Assembly: GCA_030248215.1 (NCBI GenBank)
Contig: JASANG010002074.1
Location: 88,664 to 152,663 of the forward strand
Direction: 5' to 3'
DNA from: Enoplolaimus lenunculus
Lineage: Eukaryota; Nematoda; Enoplea; Enoplida; Thoracostomopsidae
Length of the DNA stretch: 64,000 bases
The stretch's first letter is position 1. The number at the start of each line of letters is the position of its first letter. Under the pieces are notes generated by a model. That model worked only from the letters and a program-made list of their open reading frames with translations, was not told the origin of the DNA and did no database searches. Positions 60,111-64,000 of the stretch are shown here, in pieces. The position numbers were made by a program, and so were the translations under genes.

Positions 60111-60894
60111 ATGCGAGGTTAACGTTAAAACTGGGGCAGCTTGGCGCACGGTTTTGAAAAGTAGTAATATGTCGTTCAAAATGAAATGAATTTTACAAAA
60201 GACAATGACTAAAAAAATTTTGGGCAAACGACGCGTCGACGGTTTCTGTAGTGGAATTTAAATATTTTTTCACGCAGTTGCTGAAATTTGTGCTACGCAA
60301 TCGACGGTGATTAAATTTTAATTTTGAATCTGTTGTCCTTTGAGTTTTTAAATTTCAAAAAATTGAAATGTCAGGCATTGCGTGCTGCCGTTTTTCGATT
60401 AGTATATGACGTCTTTGATTGCCGGTTTGAAATTCCCCACGACGGTGAAAATTAAAGTAAACCACGCATAATATGATATTGGAAGTATTGTCTGCAATAT
60501 TTGAATGAAGCAAATCAACGAACTTGTCCGTGTAGAATACTATATGACAGATGAATTTCAACCTGAAATTTTTGATTATAACTTAAGTATCGAGCAATTT
60601 TTTCTTCGAAACGCGTCGGTAACTTGCGTTCTTAGACTTTTTTATAAGCGCTCAAAAATGGCATTGTCGTATGGAGCGTCATATGATGCTCTGAAGTATG
60701 GAGTTTCATGACATTCACGTATTGTGTCTCACTGCATCATGTGACATGCAGTGATTTATATATGCTAATGTCATATGACAGTCGACCTTTGTCTGTTCAT
60801 CCCGCATTACAGCCCGAAATTTAGAATTGACGCCAAATCAACATGGGATAAAACATTCCCCCAATGTGCCTCGACTATAATGTAAACCACGCAT
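60111..60894. mobile_element. M8 element, second copy
   Basis: ATGCGAGGTTAACGTTAAAA to the complement end ATGCGTGGTTTACATTATAG; shares CATATGACA-type motifs with 162-808. Confidence 0.5.
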
Positions 60895-61199
60895 AAGATA
60901 CTATAAACTAATTTCTTGTGTTTTGAAGGCAGAAAAATTATGTTTGTTTCCAAAAGTTTGAATTGCATTGCAGTTTTTGGACTGTCATGTACTGGCGTGC
61001 ATTGCGATCTCAAGTTAAATACAAAAATGAAAGGCACACGCATGGGCGGATTGTTTTTCCACGGAACTGCAATAGTTGCTAGAGGTAACAGGTTTATCCT
61101 TAGAAATATGCTTATACTGTATACGTACTGCTAATAAACGAACTTTTTGTTTAAAATATGTGCTATCGGACAAAATCCGTCGTAATCTTTGATTGTTCA

Positions 61200-61907
61200 G
61201 AATTACCCTGCCATTTAAAAACACCATTAGCGCTGGCCCCGAGGCCTGATCCATAAAAAATCCAGAACCGTTACATCAGACTTACACCGTTAATACACCT
61301 TGTACGCTCATTTTTTCGGTTTGGCATGCTGCTCATCTACGCTTTGATACTCAGTTGGAACTAATGACAGACACCCAGCCCGTACGACATCAATTATTAG
61401 GCGAATTTTATACAATGCATCGGCGTTCGCAGCGTTAGCTGCGGGAATATGTGCATTATCGTTAAAATGTAAAAAGCGTTTAAGTTCTTCAAATCTGTTT
61501 CTGGACATGACATCTACGTTCCCAGTGTAATCTGTAAGTAGGTGCTTTTAATACGCCCATAAGTAACAGACGCCCAAAATTCTTCTTCATTTCATCTGCT
61601 GATGTGTTCACGCAAGATTTACCTAACCAAACACTATAGCGAAATTATACCAGAACTATGGCCCTAACCTATGTGATAAGCACTGTCTGTATTTGAAGGT
61701 GCCCCTAAATGTTTGCACCTGTAACATTTTGCGGCTCCTAGGTACACTAGCTACGTAAATTCACGGCGGTATACTGTTAAAATATATAACAGGTCATCGG
61801 TGCACTATAGGGAAGAATGGAGATGCAAGTTAAATTATATATTCGGAAATTGTGTATAATACTAAAGTAGTAATGCACGGGTGCACTATCGGGCATGAAA
61901 GGGTTAA
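61200..61907 (-). pseudogene. Decayed piggyBac-family transposase with one TTAA end
   Basis: DNA transposon remnant on the minus strand. 61612-61512 reads TSADEMKKNFGRLLLMGVLK, and 61508-61308 starts MSRNRFEELKRFLHFND and reaches SVDEQ, which in piggyBac transposases holds the first catalytic Asp. About 30 further residues (AYKVY, CKSDVTVLDF) follow with two in-frame stops and end near 61230. The terminus is at 61901-61903 (GGGCATGAAAGGG on the plus strand) followed by the target TTAA (61904-61907). The rest of the catalytic domain and the other end were not found. Confidence 0.5.
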
Positions 61908-62707
61908 CAACTTGCGAGCATAAAACTCGAACGAAACAGAAAACCTATTTTTACCAAAATGGCTATCGTCCGATAGCACCGACAAAAAATTATCTTAACT
62001 AGCCCACCAGGATACATGTGTAGACACTGTATTTTGCGCGATGATGCTTAAATATTAATGCAAATTGCCACAGAAAATTGATCTCCGGAATAATTTCGGC
62101 GGATGTTCCGGCAATATCAGTAGTGAAAGTTTGCATGCTTTACAAAATTTATCTAGTGCGTTTCGTTTTGTTGTTTGGTACAATTTTGAGAAAAACCTAA
62201 TGATATTTCGTAAAACAAGCAGCGTAAACCAAAAGATTTACAAACATCTTACAATTTGCTAAAATTGGCTACGCATTATTTCCAATGCCTACTTTCGCCT
62301 CACCTCGGACTTCACCTCCAGCTCCGGTAAAATTTGTGGACCACCGGTGGCACCCAGTTAAAATTCGATCTAGCTGATCAACTTCCTAAGCCGGAGAAAT
62401 CGTCCTAGGATTAGGTTATTCTTCCAGACCATGTTCTGGCCTGGAAAAACCAACAGTAAGAGATTGTTTCCGAAGTAGTGAGAAAACGAAAATAATCATT
62501 TTTAAAAATATATTCATTTAAGCAAACAACTTCGTAAAACAGCGAAGGCATATTGCAAAAAATAGCGTTAAAATTTTCGCAATCAAAGGAATGGTTAATG
62601 AATTGTGGTGAAATAACTCATTCGGCGCCGATCCAAACACTCGATTGCAAAAAATTCAGCACTACTGGACTCAGCTCCGCATACTACATCTGTAGCATAT
62701 AACTTGT
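61908..62707. other. Spacer without a recognised gene
   Basis: 62280-62362 is an M6 fragment (CACCTCCAGCTCCGG...GGTGGCACCC). Nothing else recognised. Confidence 0.5.
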
Positions 62708-62851
62708 GGCCCACGTAAAGATCAGGGGCGGAATGTTTTTCTGTGGAACTAGAATAGAATAAGCTTAAGCTTTAGTCGTCTATTTTTTGCTTGGCTTTAG
62801 GCTTAGGAATATGCTTATAATACTGTTCCGCCTCTATTCTTGACATTGGCC
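62708..62851. mobile_element. MITE M1 copy
   Basis: GGCCCACGTAAAGATCAGGG to TCTTGACATTGGCC, one short TTAGGC block. Confidence 0.5.
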
Positions 62852-63065
62852 AATACAACTGTGTGTGTTTTGACACAACAATATCAAAAGTTTGGCGTTA
62901 CTTTATAAGTTGACTTTGCAATAATTGATTGTAGTTAAGCTTTACAGAGCCAAAAACGATTGCCAATTTGTTCATGCGACGTTTTTGAGAATTGTTGCCA
63001 GCCAACAGCCACCGTAAATCAATATTATACTTGTTAATACAAATTATCCCTAGTCACCAATTGCT

Positions 63066-63860
63066 GTACTGCATTGAACCGAATGAGAGGGAGGTAATAA
63101 GATGGGGGTCCCCATTTTGAGTCCGAATCAATTGGAGTCCGTATTCCTAACAAGAGTCCGTAAGCGGATAGAGTCCCTAAACGCTAATTAGAGTCCATAA
63201 ATATCAATGAACCCTATTTGTAGCGCATAAATGACTCCAGGACCAAATAATTTGAGTTCGAAAGTTTAAAGCGTACTTACATTTTGAAAGTACATTCCTA
63301 ATGGGTCATCCACGTTAAAATGCACGCGCCGATGTATTAATAAATGTTCCACCCACCCCATTAGGAACAGAATCAAAGTATACATACTAGCTGTAGGCAA
63401 GGTACAGTTTCATAGCTGTAGTAACATAGTGTTATTGTCTAGACTCTGTCGGAAGGGACTCTGGATAGATACATGTTGTCTGTAGATGTCAGTACATTAC
63501 GTTAGCACACGCTCACACATTTAAAGACACGCTGGGCAAAGAAATTGAGTCCCTTCTGAGGGACTATGGACATTAACAGTTCCCGATAATGTCAGGACAA
63601 ATATATATTTAGGCCTAGAGCATATTCATTGTCTGAAGGTGCAGTCAATGACATATTGACATCTCAGATAGTGTATAGAGAGTGGGTAGGGACAACGTGG
63701 GCAACCAAAATGGTGGGACATTTTTTACAAATGTGCGTGCATTTTAACGTGGATGACCCATAAATATAACCTTGTATTATCGCTCAAGCTATTGACACAA
63801 TGCAAATAACGTTTAATTCAACGGATAATTGCAGTACCGGATACATATCAGTAGTTTTTA
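63066..63860. mobile_element. MITE M5 interrupted by M11
   Basis: Left end TACTGCATTGAACCGAATGA; the M5 body resumes at 63762 (AATATAACCTTGTATTATCG) after the insertion. The right end is lost near 63860. Confidence 0.5.
63302..63760. mobile_element. M11 element nested in M5
   Basis: 459 bp with exact inverted ends of about 26 bp, beginning TGGGTCATCCACGTTAAAAT. Uninterrupted M5 copies (for example near 21760) show the pre-insertion sequence CATTCCTAAGTATAACC. Flanks suggest a TAA or TA target duplication. Confidence 0.5.
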
Positions 63861-64000
63861 AGTTTAAGTCCGAAGCGCTCGTTTGCCGAACACCCCGGGT
63901 TTTATTAAAAGGATAAACCACATTTACATCAACGAAAGCAATTATATAAACCAAAGAAGGCAACAACATATTATCATAACATAACAAAGGTCCTTGAAAA

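Overview
This is a window of AT-rich nuclear DNA from a metazoan. The evidence is spliced genes with GT-AG introns, a dynein-2 subunit (so a ciliated animal), a Ral small GTPase with a CAAX box, and dense non-autonomous DNA transposons. No bacterial, organellar or rRNA features were seen. The phylum cannot be settled from the sequence; an AT-rich invertebrate fits best. All database comparisons here are from memory, not searches.

Three genes can be assembled exon by exon. (1) Minus strand, 30336 to 4098: 27 small exons giving an 847-residue protein that I identify as DYNC2I1 (WDR60), the dynein-2 intermediate chain of retrograde intraflagellar transport. All splice phases agree, and only exon 5 is tentative. 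(2) Minus strand, 41046 to 33601: six phase-consistent exons giving a 466-residue protein that I do not recognise. (3) Plus strand, 45425 to 58934: six exons giving a complete 207-residue Ral GTPase ending in CCIL. Its 10.6 kb first intron holds a 4.5 kb minisatellite. Genes 1 and 2 lie head to tail; genes 2 and 3 are divergent, with about 4.4 kb between them.

Most of the rest is repeat. At least ten families of short inverted-repeat elements (MITEs and fold-backs) fill the introns and spacers. Two families carry internal TTAGGC hexamer runs. One 18-bp minisatellite occurs at two loci beside the same fold-back arm. Two short elements with TTAA flanks and CCCTTTCT ends contain tRNA-like pol III boxes, and a decayed piggyBac transposase with a similar TTAA end sits near the right edge. 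Two elements abut DYNC2I1 exons, and one of them appears to supply a splice acceptor. The very long open frames at 47-51 kb are a property of the 18-bp repeat, not genes.
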